Shown: positions 23,293 through 33,391, counted from the first letter of the stretch. The stretch is 64,000 nt of DNA from Mesodorylaimus sp. YZB2_4 (GCA_030248295.1 JASANH010001034.1:186001-250000), one strand, 5' to 3'. Notes: generated by a model not told the origin, from the sequence alone. Numbers and translations: made by a program.

Positions 23293-24972
23293 ATGAGTGT
23301 TCCTAATATTCTTGCTTGTCTTGCTGAACTCGCAGATGTGCAGGCAATAATCGCACACGGCAGTAGTTTTTCAGAGAACGAAAAACTAATTGCGTCACAT
23401 CTCTGGCATTGTATGCAAGACATGGTGAAAAAAATGCAAAATGGAGAGTCTTTGCACAAATATACCTCACGATCAGTGCAATCCGACACAAATAATAGCA
23501 TGGGTGATGCAGGGTGTACTCACGAGTACGATATAAGCATGAACGAGGTGGAATCTGATCTGAAATCTGAAGAATCAGATTTAGATTCTAATGAATCAGA
23601 TTCAGATTCGGATGACCAAGTTGACTACCTTAAATCAGGTAAGCAAGCGATTGGAATTAAAGATTGGACTGTAGATGAAATAAGAAAGGTTGTTGAATTC
23701 GCTGATAGTCATCCGAATTACTCGTTTAAGTCCTTAAAGCAAAAATTTCGCAGACTTCAGGATCATAAGATGCTTTCTCGCATGCGCATGTACTTAAAGC
23801 AAAATGGATCACGACTTCAAAAGCAGCGAGGTATTGATGCAGCTGTGTTGCAACAGTTCAAAGATGCTCGCAATAATTTGCATTCAGTACATGATTCTGA
23901 TCTACGCCGGTGGGGTAAGATTGCAGCAAGTGAAGTAGGATGTAATAAGTTCAAAGGGAGCAAAAGGTGGCTTTCTGCATTTAAACAGCAGCATGGTGTA
24001 ACGTCTCGTAGAGTCACGCTGATCCAAACGTCCAAGCAGGTGACTGACAGCGCACGTATTGAGCAATCTGCACAGGAATTCCGAGCACAGGTGCAAGAAA
24101 AGGCTCTAAATTTTCCGCATGATTTGATTTTTAACACTGATCAGTCAGGCTTCAATTATGAATTTCATTCAACAAGAACTTTGTCCAGGAAAGGTGAGAA
24201 AGTAACTGCTGTAGGAGTGAGGTCAAAGGACAAGGGTACGCATTCGTATACCATTCAGCCGCTTATCGATTACAACGGTAGGATTCGAGGTAAATTGTAT
24301 GTTTGTTTGTGGGAGCCTAAAGGACGAATGGGGGAGCAAGTTGAGAAAAGTTACTTCAGAGCACCAAATCTTGAAGTAACGTGTAGCAAGTCGAGTAAAC
24401 TATCTGGCAGTTTATTTACGCGATACGTGGACTTGGTCTTTTTTCCAGTGGTAGATGATGACTGCTTGCTTTTGCTCGATTCTCTACCACTGCATCACAA
24501 CAATGAGTGTTTCGAAATTTTTGACCATAGTGGGAAGACCTGCGCCCGGCTAAAAATACCAGCTGGAACGACGGGTACTACCCAGCCTCTCGACGTGGGC
24601 ATTTTCAGGCAATGGAAAGGTGTTGTAAGGCGATGTTACGATTTTGTGAGTATGAATAGCATAATTGATCCAAAAACTGGTAAACAATTGAACATGACGA
24701 GCAGGGACAGTGTGTTAAAACTGCAGTCCCTGGTTCATAACCAGTTTACGTCGGATGCATTCGTTCCTATGGGGCACTATGCATGGTACAAGGCAGGTCT
24801 GCGCCCAGATGCGCCTGGTCCTTTCAAAAACGCTGCTGAGATTTTGTTTCCCAAAAACGAAACCAGTTGCTCTGTCAGAGGATGTCTGCATCCTTTCTTT
24901 ATCAGATGTGCGTTTTGTAACTCCAATTTATGCTTTCAAGATTTTTTCATCGGATATCACACTCATTTTTGA
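23293..24972 (+). CDS. Tc5-type DDE transposase
   Basis: A single 559-codon frame. An acidic segment (residues ~90-115) precedes the DNA-binding region. A CENP-B/Tc5-type helix-turn-helix is seen around residues 200-245 (FKGSKRWLSAFKQQHGV). The DDE_1-type catalytic core has Asp283 (FNTDQSG), Asp396 (LLLLDSLP) and Asp434 (QPLDVGIF), spacing D-112-D-37-D. The C-terminus has Cys526, 531, 539, 542, 547 and His556, 558, matching the cysteine-rich C-terminal domain described for Tc5 transposases. It catalyses cut-and-paste excision and integration at TNA sites, from family knowledge. No stop or frameshift interrupts it, and all three catalytic residues are present. The start at 23293 is the first Met after the left repeat. 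Confidence 0.9.
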   Translation: MSVPNILACLAELADVQAIIAHGSSFSENEKLIASHLWHCMQDMVKKMQNGESLHKYTSRSVQSDTNNSMGDAGCTHEYDISMNEVESDLKSEESDLDSNESDSDSDDQVDYLKSGKQAIGIKDWTVDEIRKVVEFADSHPNYSFKSLKQKFRRLQDHKMLSRMRMYLKQNGSRLQKQRGIDAAVLQQFKDARNNLHSVHDSDLRRWGKIAASEVGCNKFKGSKRWLSAFKQQHGVTSRRVTLIQTSKQVTDSARIEQSAQEFRAQVQEKALNFPHDLIFNTDQSGFNYEFHSTRTLSRKGEKVTAVGVRSKDKGTHSYTIQPLIDYNGRIRGKLYVCLWEPKGRMGEQVEKSYFRAPNLEVTCSKSSKLSGSLFTRYVDLVFFPVVDDDCLLLLDSLPLHHNNECFEIFDHSGKTCARLKIPAGTTGTTQPLDVGIFRQWKGVVRRCYDFVSMNSIIDPKTGKQLNMTSRDSVLKLQSLVHNQFTSDAFVPMGHYAWYKAGLRPDAPGPFKNAAEILFPKNETSCSVRGCLHPFFIRCAFCNSNLCFQDFFIGYHTHF

Positions 24973-25189
24973 CGGAGAGAAATAATTTTCGATTTATCGT
25001 GCATTAAAAGTAAGTATCGGTAAGAATTTATTTCATATTTGCTTTCAAATTATTCCCGGCTGTTTGATTTATTGAGACACTGCTACACGGTCATTTAGCT
25101 TTTCAGTTACTCAGATTTCAGCCGTTTGTTTTTAGATGGCTTTCGTATTCCGCATATTCGCTGTTTCTGTATGCATGCTTGCCGTTTTG

Positions 25190-25378
25190 CCGATGATGGG
25201 ATCTGGACGGCCCCAGTGCGGGAACCCGTAGCCTGTTGACCATCTAGCATTGCGGCACTGTCCTGTCTTTCGTGTTCCACGTTGTTCTGCATGCCCCTTG
25301 TTCTTGTCGTTGCCGATGATGGGATCTGGATGGCCCCACTGCGGGGACCCATAGCCAGTTGACCATCTAGCATCAATT
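25190..25378. repeat. Direct repeat pair inside the Tc5-like element
   Basis: Two ~65-bp copies (about 25191-25252 and 25308-25373) share GCCGATGATGGGATCTGGA and GTTGACCATCTAGCAT. They lie in the non-coding part 3' of the transposase. An antisense frame covers both, but all five differences within the compared stretch change amino acids, so no coding constraint is evident. Confidence 0.6.
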
Positions 25379-26141
25379 CCAATTCCGTTTGCATGTTGTT
25401 CCGATTCCTTTTTGTTTGCTTCACGATTTCACCCAACCTCCACGTGGTGTGAAGCGGGAACTGGTACCATGCATGCGGTACCTGCTGATGGGGTGAAAAT
25501 CAGGTAAGGATTCTTTCTTTTACAGAAAATAGGACGAGGAAGAGGTGGCGATCAGTCACCTCAGCGATCATTGCCTGGACAAGGTAACATTTTTACGTGA
25601 GCGTCGTCCCACATCAAAGGAATAATCGATGGATTCATGATAAACTGGATTTACCACGATATTTTCACTAGCTTTGTAGGGCTTTGTATAATATACCTGT
25701 CTCGTGAAATAGTTTTTTCCTTGGCTTGATCGAGCAAAAAAACGAAAAAGATAGCTGTCACAAAAAATTCGAGTGACAAGTATTTTAGCTCACAAGTGTA
25801 ACTGATCAACTCTGCAAAGTGATATGAACAATGATGCTTCGCTCAATATATGACAATCTTTCGGCTGGCCGCGCAACTATCAATACCATAATTAACCTGC
25901 CATCGATTTCCCATATAATTACACGTCGAATCCTAACTACTGAATTTCTAGCTCGATAAATTCGCTGCCACTATCGAGAGTTTGTAATCTTTGATAATAC
26001 TAAACTGTGCTACCTTTTCGGAAGGCAAAATTGTTATGTAATTGAAACGCAAAACTGCTTCTTTCAACAAAAGAGAAGCATATATTGTCTGATTCGGGCG
26101 GGGTAGTAATCGTAAAATAATGACTTGACTAAAGTCGCACT

Positions 26142-26342
26142 CCCGCGCACAGCAGACAGCGCGATGTCACAGCGAACGATGGCGGGAATTTCAAAATCAG
26201 TGTAAACTTTACTCGTTTGTACAGCGGGCGCTAGCGCGCGTTCGCGCGCATGAATGTTATGTTTTGTTGAGCCTATAAGAGGACTACAAAATCCGTATAG
26301 TCTCCCCACCATACGCATCGGGCACCAAGGAGACCTCCCTCG
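26142..26342 (-). repeat. Right terminal inverted repeat of Tc5-like element
   Basis: Reverse complement of 22900-23100 with five differences; ends CCTCCCTCG before the TCA duplication. Confidence 0.92.
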
Positions 26343-26870
26343 TCAGGCGTGTTTGCCGCACCTCCCAAGGGTGCCTGCAACTGCTCTGTGCTATGGTTTA
26401 CTAGCCTGGCAGCTGGTCGAATGCACCCGGTCCTAAGATGCCTGTGCTGACGAACAGCTCCACTGTCGATGGCGTAGTAAGGACTCAGTCAGCACCAGAG
26501 GATCCTTTACGAAGCACAACAATGCACGACCATGTCTCAACAATCCTAGATCTTACCCATAGCGAAATCCGCAAACAAACCAAGTACCTGCCCTGGAGTC
26601 AACTCCTATACTTTTCCAGTATGAACCGAAGGAAACGACGACCGCAGAGGCCCTTTGAGAGTATGCTAATCGAAGTCCCTGGCGGGCGCCTGACCTGCCC
26701 CAGAGTTCTGCTAATGGGGTGGACAACACAAGGGGTGGCTACCCACAAATTCAGAACAAAACAGATTGAACCGAATCGAGTGAAAACGAGCTAGGAAGAG
26801 CCCCGATCCCTCCCAGCGGCCTGCTCTTATACTGCCCTGGCTCCTCCTTACCGAGCCAAAACCAAAACGC
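26343..26870 (-). repeat. Dispersed repeat H, copy 1 (right part, split by the transposon)
   Basis: Reverse complement matches 58370-58900 through blocks such as CAGTTGCAGGCACCCTTGGG, CTTCGTAAAGGATC and CCAGGGCAGTA. The remainder of the same copy lies left of the transposon at 22861-22899. A 118-codon plus frame (26438-26794) is not conserved as such in the other copy. Origin unknown. Confidence 0.65.
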
Positions 26871-26944
26871 ATTTATACCACTTTGTCGATAAAAAGGCAT
26901 CGAAGACAACCAGGGGCCATGCAACAATACTGGAGTGGTAGTGC

Positions 26945-27030
26945 AATAGGCGTGTTTGGCCGGTGGGGAAGGTTGTGTATTTGGTTGCCTTTACTGGCTG
27001 CCTTATACACGGAGCAGCGCCAAACATGCC
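26945..27030 (+). repeat. Repeat G fragment
   Basis: GGCGTGTTTGGCC then GGTTGCCTTTACTGGCTGCC and TTATACACGGAGCA match the start of the copy at 41625. Confidence 0.5.
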
Positions 27031-27299
27031 TATTGCATCCCTCCCTCCGTTAGGAAAGCGATGTCAACATCGCTTCCGCCCAGAGAGAGAGGAGAAACAG
27101 GTTCAAACGCGTGGCAGCGTCTGGCACCCGGAAGCTCTAGGCATCGCATAGAACACCCTGCGACCTCACGGTCTGGCCCATACTGGCAGAGCCATCGCGA
27201 AGATGGTTAACTGGACAGGGGTTCTCGACGCGAGCACACCCTACACACGGCACATAATAACACGCCCTACTCGTGACGCCAAATGCAACAGGCTGAACG

Positions 27300-27420
27300 G
27301 ATCTGCTCAAAATTTTGGATCGGATCATCCGATCCGAATTTTTGGATGGTGATTCTTCGGATCAGGTCGGATCGGATATCTGATTCGAACGGATGGTATC
27401 CGATCCGATCCGGCTGTGAA
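27300..27420. repeat. GGATCGGAT-rich cluster
   Basis: A 120-bp stretch built of variants of GGATCGGAT and its complement ATCCGATCC, giving many overlapping inverted repeats. Its function is unknown; a degenerate tandem array is likely. Confidence 0.5.
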
Positions 27421-27816
27421 ATGTATTGTATAGGCCCTGCAAGAGTTACCAACCAAGAAAAATCTTTAAGATGGGCATACAAGGAGGTAATGTCAATGCT
27501 CTCTGAGATGGGTGGTCGTTGTCATCGCTTGGTCACACGATTGACATGACTTGAACTTTCGGCCACAGGGATCCAACTAATGCATAGTACCACTTCGCCG
27601 ATTAGTCACTTCTTTCTTCGTCAATAGACAGTATTGCGCACGTACATGCTGTGAGATAGGTGTTATATTTCAGCTACTTTTCGAGTATGAGCATAGTATA
27701 TAGCCAACTGCTGCCTTATTCGTGTCGTGTGTGAAACAGCATATAGGGGGGGGGGGGGAATAAGATGGCTCAAGCCCTAAGAACTGGCCTCACTCTAATA
27801 CAGATAAATGCGCCGT

Positions 27817-27864
27817 ATGCACGCTCAACACTCTGGAAACGTTTTCAGAGTGTTGACCGTGCAT
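27817..27864. repeat. 48-bp near-perfect palindrome
   Basis: The 24-bp arms 27817-27840 and 27841-27864 are adjacent with no spacer and pair at 22 of 24 positions (ATGCACG-x-TCAACACTCTG). It could extrude as a cruciform or form a transcript hairpin. It lies in otherwise featureless DNA within a short 61-codon frame. Confidence 0.75.
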
Positions 27865-28224
27865 GGTTGCACAATTTTTACGCAGGTTGCTTGCTTGCTG
27901 ACCTTGCCTTTACTGCTGATCTTGTGAGCTGCACATACTGTATTTTTTGATCAACGAGAATCGTCCTTTGTGCGTCTGGTTGGGTGGTCGAAGCAGACAC
28001 CACCCGGTGCCTGCTGATAACAGGTAAAATTCCGTTGCTTTCGAATCAAAGTAAGCAGCATCACTGAAAAGCGCACGCTAACACTCCAATACACCTTTAC
28101 CACAGCTACCCATCAACTACAGAAGTTTATTCCAATAGATGGTCAAAGCACAGTTGTCTAGCTCCTGATAGCATCACCTTGTTATGGCAACAAAAATTCT
28201 TGATGGCGTGTGGGTTGTCAAAAT

Positions 28225-28837
28225 GCTGCATATCCATGATTCATGGTGTTTTCTTTTTTACTAAAATAGGTTTAATGGGTTGATCATGCGTGCGTGAGGA
28301 TTAGTCCTTGCTGACAGCGTCCCATGGCTTGTTGATGTCCGAGCGGCGGGTGATCGTCGTCATCGGTTGATCACTCTCGCGCTTGACATGAATTGAATTT
28401 TAGATCCGAAGGCCGAAGGGTCCAACTGCACCAAGGGTGGCCATCAGGCTAGTCAATTTCTTATCTATCCGTACATGCTGTGTACTAAACCGTGTGTCTA
28501 AGGTAGTTTTTTAATGCCGTACCATAGAATACTGCCGCTTTGTTATTTTCAAAGCGAGCATAAAGAGGTCACGATGGTTCGGATCACGCGCAGCGGAAGC
28601 CAAGAAACAAGCAGACACAATGGCTGATCGCCCCATTAGGCAGGGATAATGCAAACGTAGCTGTCAACTTTCAACGATCCCGACAAGTCGACAAGACAGC
28701 AGAAAGACCCGACCTTAGGTCAGGCTGCACGCAGAAGCGACCCCTGGGAAGATTTACTCCCCTGGCGCTAGTGACAACATTGATGGTTGAACGGGCAGAC
28801 AGTGTCCTGCCAAGCTAACTGAGGCACTCCTTAACTG
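28225..28837 (+). repeat. Dispersed repeat R, copy 3
   Basis: Starts at CCATGATTCATGG and ends CCAAGCTAACTGAGGCAC, immediately before the SLC25A17 exon copy. Its presence on both sides of that exon copy (also 29447-30260) implies a tandem duplication step. Confidence 0.7.
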
Positions 28838-28987
28838 AGTGCTTGTTGAAGTGTTCAACAAGTCTGGCATTCGAGGATTATTTTCTGGATTGGAAGCAAA
28901 GTTGTGGCAGACTGTGCTCACTGCGGCCCTTATGTTTTTAACTTATGAGAAGTTAACTGAGTTTATATTTTGTATGCTGAGAGGATA
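28838..28987 (+). pseudogene. Duplicated last exon of SLC25A17
   Basis: Nearly identical to 11838-11987, keeping the reading frame through [18 protein letters not shown] and the same stop. Only the 3' ~50 codons are present, joined upstream to repeat R with no carrier exons, so it cannot make a carrier. Few substitutions imply recent origin. Confidence 0.9.
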
Positions 28988-29446
28988 GTGCGCATGATAG
29001 CGTGAGCAGGGCGAGATGGTTGTCTTGGTTTAGGGGTGAATCGTGTCAGTGCCATGAACTATTATTTTGGTAGTGTGGGGCCTGGCTGTACAGTGCGACT
29101 GGTTGGCTGATGCGGATGCATGCTGCCGCTGATGACCGACTGCATAGATTTCTTGACATGGGAGTAAATTTCACATGGTTTGCATTTTACTGTTGTAACT
29201 GCGCTTTTGTGCAGGTTTGGAACACTCGGGTGCTTATCCCTTGTCATGCGTTTCACTCATACTCGTACTGTATGTGCATACAAACACCGCTAGACCAATG
29301 AGCCAAGACACACCTCTCTACGCATCATGTTAGTATGGTCAATATGCTCTATGTGGACTTGAGTGATGCCTGTTCGAGGTGGGCAAGACTTGCTGTCTAA
29401 TCGAACAACTCGATGACTCGTAGGCACTGAACGAATGTTATTAACC
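28988..29446 (+). repeat. Duplicated 3' flank of SLC25A17, copy 2
   Basis: Matches 11988-12353, with an extra stretch of about 100 bases near 29350-29445 not seen in copy 1. Confidence 0.7.
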
Positions 29447-30260
29447 CATAATTCATGGATCATCCTTTTTCCGTTCATCTAAATGGCGCTGCCAGTTGAT
29501 GCGTACGCGAGGATCAGTGCAACCATGCCTGGCAGGCGTAGGAGAGAATGTGACCGACCGAAATCAGTGGGACAAAAACTTCGACTGGAGTAGGCAAGTC
29601 TTGCGACTTTACAAACCGCTGGAACATCAACCCGAGAGGTTGACGTCTCCCAGCCAGGGGAGATCACTAATCGTCTCTGGATCCATGGCCCCTCGGGCAG
29701 TGACATCAGTCATTGCTGACTTTGTTCCCCGGGGTCTTGTTGATGTCCGAGCGATGGGCGGTCGTCCTGTCATCGCTTGATCCCTGTCTCGCTTGACATG
29801 ACTTGAACTTTCTATCCAAAGACCACAGGGTGTCCAACTAGTGCTCACCACCGCACCAAGGGGGCCATCATGTCAGGTTAGTCATTTTCTTCTCACCTAA
29901 TTACATCCTGTGTAATTAGCTTATGTAGTGTTGTAAGTAGGTTTTTAGTACTGTACAATATAACACTGCCCTTCTGTTCTTCTCGATGCGAGCATAAAGA
30001 GGTCACGATGGTTCGGATCACGCGCAGGGGAAGCCAAGAAATAAGCAGACACATCGGCTGTCCACCCCATTAGGCAGGGATAATGCAAACGTAGCTGTCA
30101 ACTGTCAACGAACCCGACAAGTCGACAAGACAGCAGGAAGACCCGACCTCAGGTCACACGCAGAAGCGACCCCTGGCAAGATTTACTACCCTGGCGCTAG
30201 TGACAACATTGATGGTTCAACGGGCAGACAGTCTCCTGCCGAGCTAACTGAGCCACAAGA
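29447..30260 (+). repeat. Dispersed repeat R, copy 4
   Basis: Matches 12354-13170 closely throughout, including GGTCACGATGGTTCGGATCA, and is followed by peptide gene C exactly as copy 1 is followed by peptide gene A. Confidence 0.75.
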
Positions 30261-30411
30261 TCGAAAGCAGTGGAGCATAAGCTGTTTTCGCTAGGGCAGC
30301 AGAGCATGGTATCGGGGTGACAGTATGTACTACATATAACTTATGGAAACTGGAAAACATGTCATTAAGGTCAAACTATATTTTCACACACCCGTAATTT
30401 GTAGAGCGTGG

Positions 30412-31067
30412 TTACCGCACATACACGCATTGAACAGGTGAAAAGTAACAGTTGATGAAAGATCGACTTTCAGATCTCGATAAAATCTTGTTCTTTGAGT
30501 CGCCTTGCCTCTCTTGCGTTTTGATGAAGAACACCTTGAACCTGCCACTCGACCACTTGGCCACGCGTTTCTCTCCCTGCTCCAGCTCGGGTGATAAGTT
30601 CGAAACCATACTTGGTTTTCTAAGAAAATAGGGAAACCTCGAAATAGTTGTCTGTAATTAGGAAATGCTTAACTACAACAGGAAAAAGCACTGAGTCCTG
30701 TCGAGGGATACAGTATTTATACTGTTCTCTTATGCTGTTTGACAGATCTCTACGAACTTCGAACATACTATCGATCGTTTGAGTCAATGTCTGGACTGTG
30801 ATCGTACTGTAGGACCTGGCATCTCAACATTTTTATGATAATCAGCCCCTAAACACAGCTGTTGGTCCAACTCAAATGCACAGGCCCGATCTAAAAACGG
30901 ATCAGGCTTGCTTATTGGCATCATCCATTATGCAAGCCCTGAAAACTTATCCACATCAGCCCCTCTTACTGAGAAGTCTCAACGGCAGCCGTCGTCGGTG
31001 TATCACCCAACACATTAGCAACTAATAACAAAAGTACAAAAGGGAAACACATGCCGAAGCGAGTCAT
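30412..31067 (-). CDS. Allatostatin-C-like neuropeptide precursor, copy C
   Basis: Exons 30970-31067 and 30412-30619, GT-AG, phase 2, give 101 residues. The signal peptide is MTRFGMCFPFVLLLLVANVLG. Exon 2 starts KPSM and carries GEKR, VAKWSSGRFK, a linker with ERQGDSKNK, and after ESR the C-terminal peptide SFINCYFSPVQCVYVR. The loop CYFSPVQC differs from the classical allatostatin-C loop CYFNPISC at only a few positions. Intron 350 bases. Upstream and downstream flanks match those of copy A, so C and A derive from one segmental duplication. The reading frame is intact in spite of duplication, supporting function. Confidence 0.78.
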
Positions 31068-31132
31068 CACGAGTCACGACTGACTTTCCTTTCGTCGCTT
31101 AATGGGGATAATGAGAGGTATGGAAATTTTCT

Positions 31133-31145
31133 GGCTTATATCCAT
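31133..31145 (-). promoter_or_regulatory. TATA box of peptide gene C
   Basis: The minus-strand ATGGATATAAGCC lies about 70 bases before the ATG, identical to the copy A box. Confidence 0.6.
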
Positions 31146-31351
31146 GTTATCCGTTTAAGCTCGCTCGGAAAGCTTTTTTGTTTTTTGTCTGTTTTTGATA
31201 AATATCGCTAGGAGGCACTGATATTTCGCAACGGACGCTGTAGCAAAAAGATGCTAAAAGGTTCGCATGCCGCACCGGGTGTCGCTTGGAGTTGTCAGTG
31301 ACGCCATACACTTGTATCTACCTCGTTAAAAGGAACAGATAATTGGTTGAT

Positions 31352-31378
31352 AATGTCAAATTCATCATGCGTCGCATA
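31352..31378 (-). promoter_or_regulatory. Conserved upstream block, peptide gene C
   Basis: AATGTCAAATTCATCATGCG then TCGCAT, about 285 bases upstream of the start; matches copies A and B. Confidence 0.45.
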
Positions 31379-31399
31379 GTCACGATCAGCGTGCCATAC

Positions 31400-32013
31400 T
31401 TCGACGCCAGTACAATGGACTGTGCGCATTGTACACAGTCGGCTATGACCCTAGGCAATCGCAATGCAAGGTTTTGTGATTTGACCCCACGCAATTTTTT
31501 AAATGATCGCCAGCAGAGTTAGTCTAGCCAACGAGATCCTTTCTTATTTGTAGATCTGTCGTTATTCAAGCCATGCACAGTCGTTGACTGAAAGTGATCG
31601 ATAGAATGGGAGTCGTCCTTTACCAACCTAAATTTCAATAAGAGAATCCAAACTGCAGTGACTACAAAGCTAGCTTTATTACCCTGACATCACGCTGCAT
31701 TAGTTTGATCAGCTGTCTTTGGCTGCAGTAGATCGGCAACATAGCCTATCCCCAGTCCTCTATGTCTGTATCTATTTGTCTGCAAATCCCGCAAAACAAT
31801 TACACCCATCTCAGTACACTTCCACACTTCTAGCGGCACAGAAATAGAAGCGAACTTGCACATCGTTAGCAGTTCTGCAAATTCATGCAGCCCAATCCAT
31901 GGGCTTCTTGATCGGGCTCGACCTCACGGTACCAGGCAGGGTCCTGCACGGGTATGAAAATCGTACCCTACCCGCACCCGCTGGACGACCTCTGTACCCG
32001 TACCTGGCACGCC
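31400..32013. other. Intergenic region, no gene seen
   Basis: AT-rich sequence between peptide gene C and the MULE gene. GC-rich palindromic fragments with GGTACC and CCCGTACC appear at 31925-32020, next to the MULE stop codon. Confidence 0.4.
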
Positions 32014-33391
32014 TTACCCATTCTTGGCGACAATCGAGCTGAAGCGTTTGTTCCAAGCTTCTAAATCATTGTTGGTCCTTCGACGAACACCATACATATT
32101 CCATGAATTTAGGGCGATGTCGCCACCCAGCCACTGGTTCTCGAAATATGTGAACAGTGGGCGAACAGCCAAAGGCGCATCGTCAGTCAAAAGCTCGAAA
32201 GTCGGGCGGACCATTGGAACTGGCAAAAACGCTAGCGCCATCAGCATCCGGATATTGATGCGGGCATTTTCGTCGTTTTTGTACAGATCGGAAAGTCCTG
32301 CAATTTGCAATAGTTTTGAGATGCTACAAGGTAGATGTGGGACTTATAATTATTTATTAGAGCCGCTGCGCTTACCTAGGTTTTGCACCTTTCGATAAAC
32401 ACACTGGCAGAAGTGAAAATAGCATCCCAAATGGCGAGCGTTGGGGAATTCGTCCCTAATTGCTGGCAGCAAACCACTTTCGAAATCTGACGTGATAATT
32501 TGTGGCGAAAATTGCAAGTGCTGTTCTACCGCTTTGTCTTTCAGTAACCTAACAAAAAAATCGCTATGGCCCAGGAAAAATAAGCAGGGCGAAATGCTTA
32601 CCTGAATAATGCCACGTAAATGTTTCGAGTCTTCTCTGGCAGCAAGCAGTAAAGCAGTGGATACTGCTTATTTCCAATGAATGAATTGATCGTGAAGACC
32701 TGTCGGAAGAAAGGCGGGGCGACGGAAAACGTTCCATCCATGAAAATTCGTTGAGCACCACATAACCTAAAACGGTGTAGGTATAATAAAGGTCAGGTTA
32801 GATTGCTAACACATGCATGTTGTACCTTACGAAGTTTCGGGGCGTTCCGAATACCATAAATCGATTACCGTTATCAGAATGGAAAAGCATGTCGTCGCCA
32901 GTTCCAGTTGTACGCATTGCGCGAGGAATATCTATAGCTTCTCGGGATTGAGGCAAAGGTGGCATGCTCTTGTGACGGCTTGCGTATAGAGCTGTCGATG
33001 CACTCTTGAAAGTCGGGAAAACAGCCGCAGCGCATTCATTGTTTGCCAAGCTTGCAGCTAAAAAGACATATTACAAATCTTTTGGTATGATAAGGTCTCA
33101 CCAGTCAAAATATAGCTTACCTGCTTCCACATGTATCTTCGGAATGGGCGTTGATTCGTGTTTGGCTCGTTGTTTCATGGCCGAAACAGTCTTCTTTACC
33201 AGAGCTTGAACGGGATCTGGCATGTGATTGTGATCACCACGCGGCATTGGATCAGTCGTCCACAATTTGCCTGTGCAACTTTTCTGATTGCAACGCCACC
33301 GCTTCCTCAGATTATTAGTTTCAGCCAATCGATAGATGAACCCTCCAAATGAACAGGCTTCCTTATCTTTCTCAGTTGCAAAAACTTCCAT
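32014..33391 (-). CDS. FLYWCH/MULE transposase gene, 5 exons
   Basis: Exons 33121-33391, 32826-33057, 32602-32766, 32376-32548 and 32014-32297, all GT-AG with matching phases, sum to 375 codons without a stop. Exon 1 is a FLYWCH zinc finger (FGGFIYRL, RWRCNQKSC, DHNH). Exons 2-3 contain the MULE transposase start CGAQRIFMDGTFSVAPPFF, and exon 4 contains SDFESGLLPAIRDEF and HLGCYFHFCQCVYRK. Exon 5 ends with NNDLEAWNKRFSSIVAKNG. The Asp of MDGTF and of SDFE are the expected catalytic residues. Terminal inverted repeats were not found. It is either a recently active Mutator-like element with introns or a domesticated gene; no sequence evidence decides. Confidence 0.85.

Larger units (their letters stand above)
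22900..26342 (+). mobile_element. Complete Tc5-like DNA transposon (3443 bp)
   Basis: Bounded by 201-bp terminal inverted repeats (22900-23100 and 26142-26342; 5 mismatches by hand) that start CGAGGGAGGTCTCC. A 3-bp TCA duplication flanks it (22897-22899 and 26343-26345), i.e. the TNA form known for Tc4/Tc5 elements. The sequence outside both ends is continuous in the repeat copy at 58370-58960, which has a single TGA and no insertion, giving a paralogous empty site. The transposase gene (23293-24972) is intact. Near-identical ends and an open frame indicate recent activity. Confidence 0.9.

Noticed and set aside
25107-25436. 109-codon antisense frame inside the Tc5-like element
   Set aside because: Its two internal repeat units differ only at amino-acid-changing positions, giving no sign of coding constraint.
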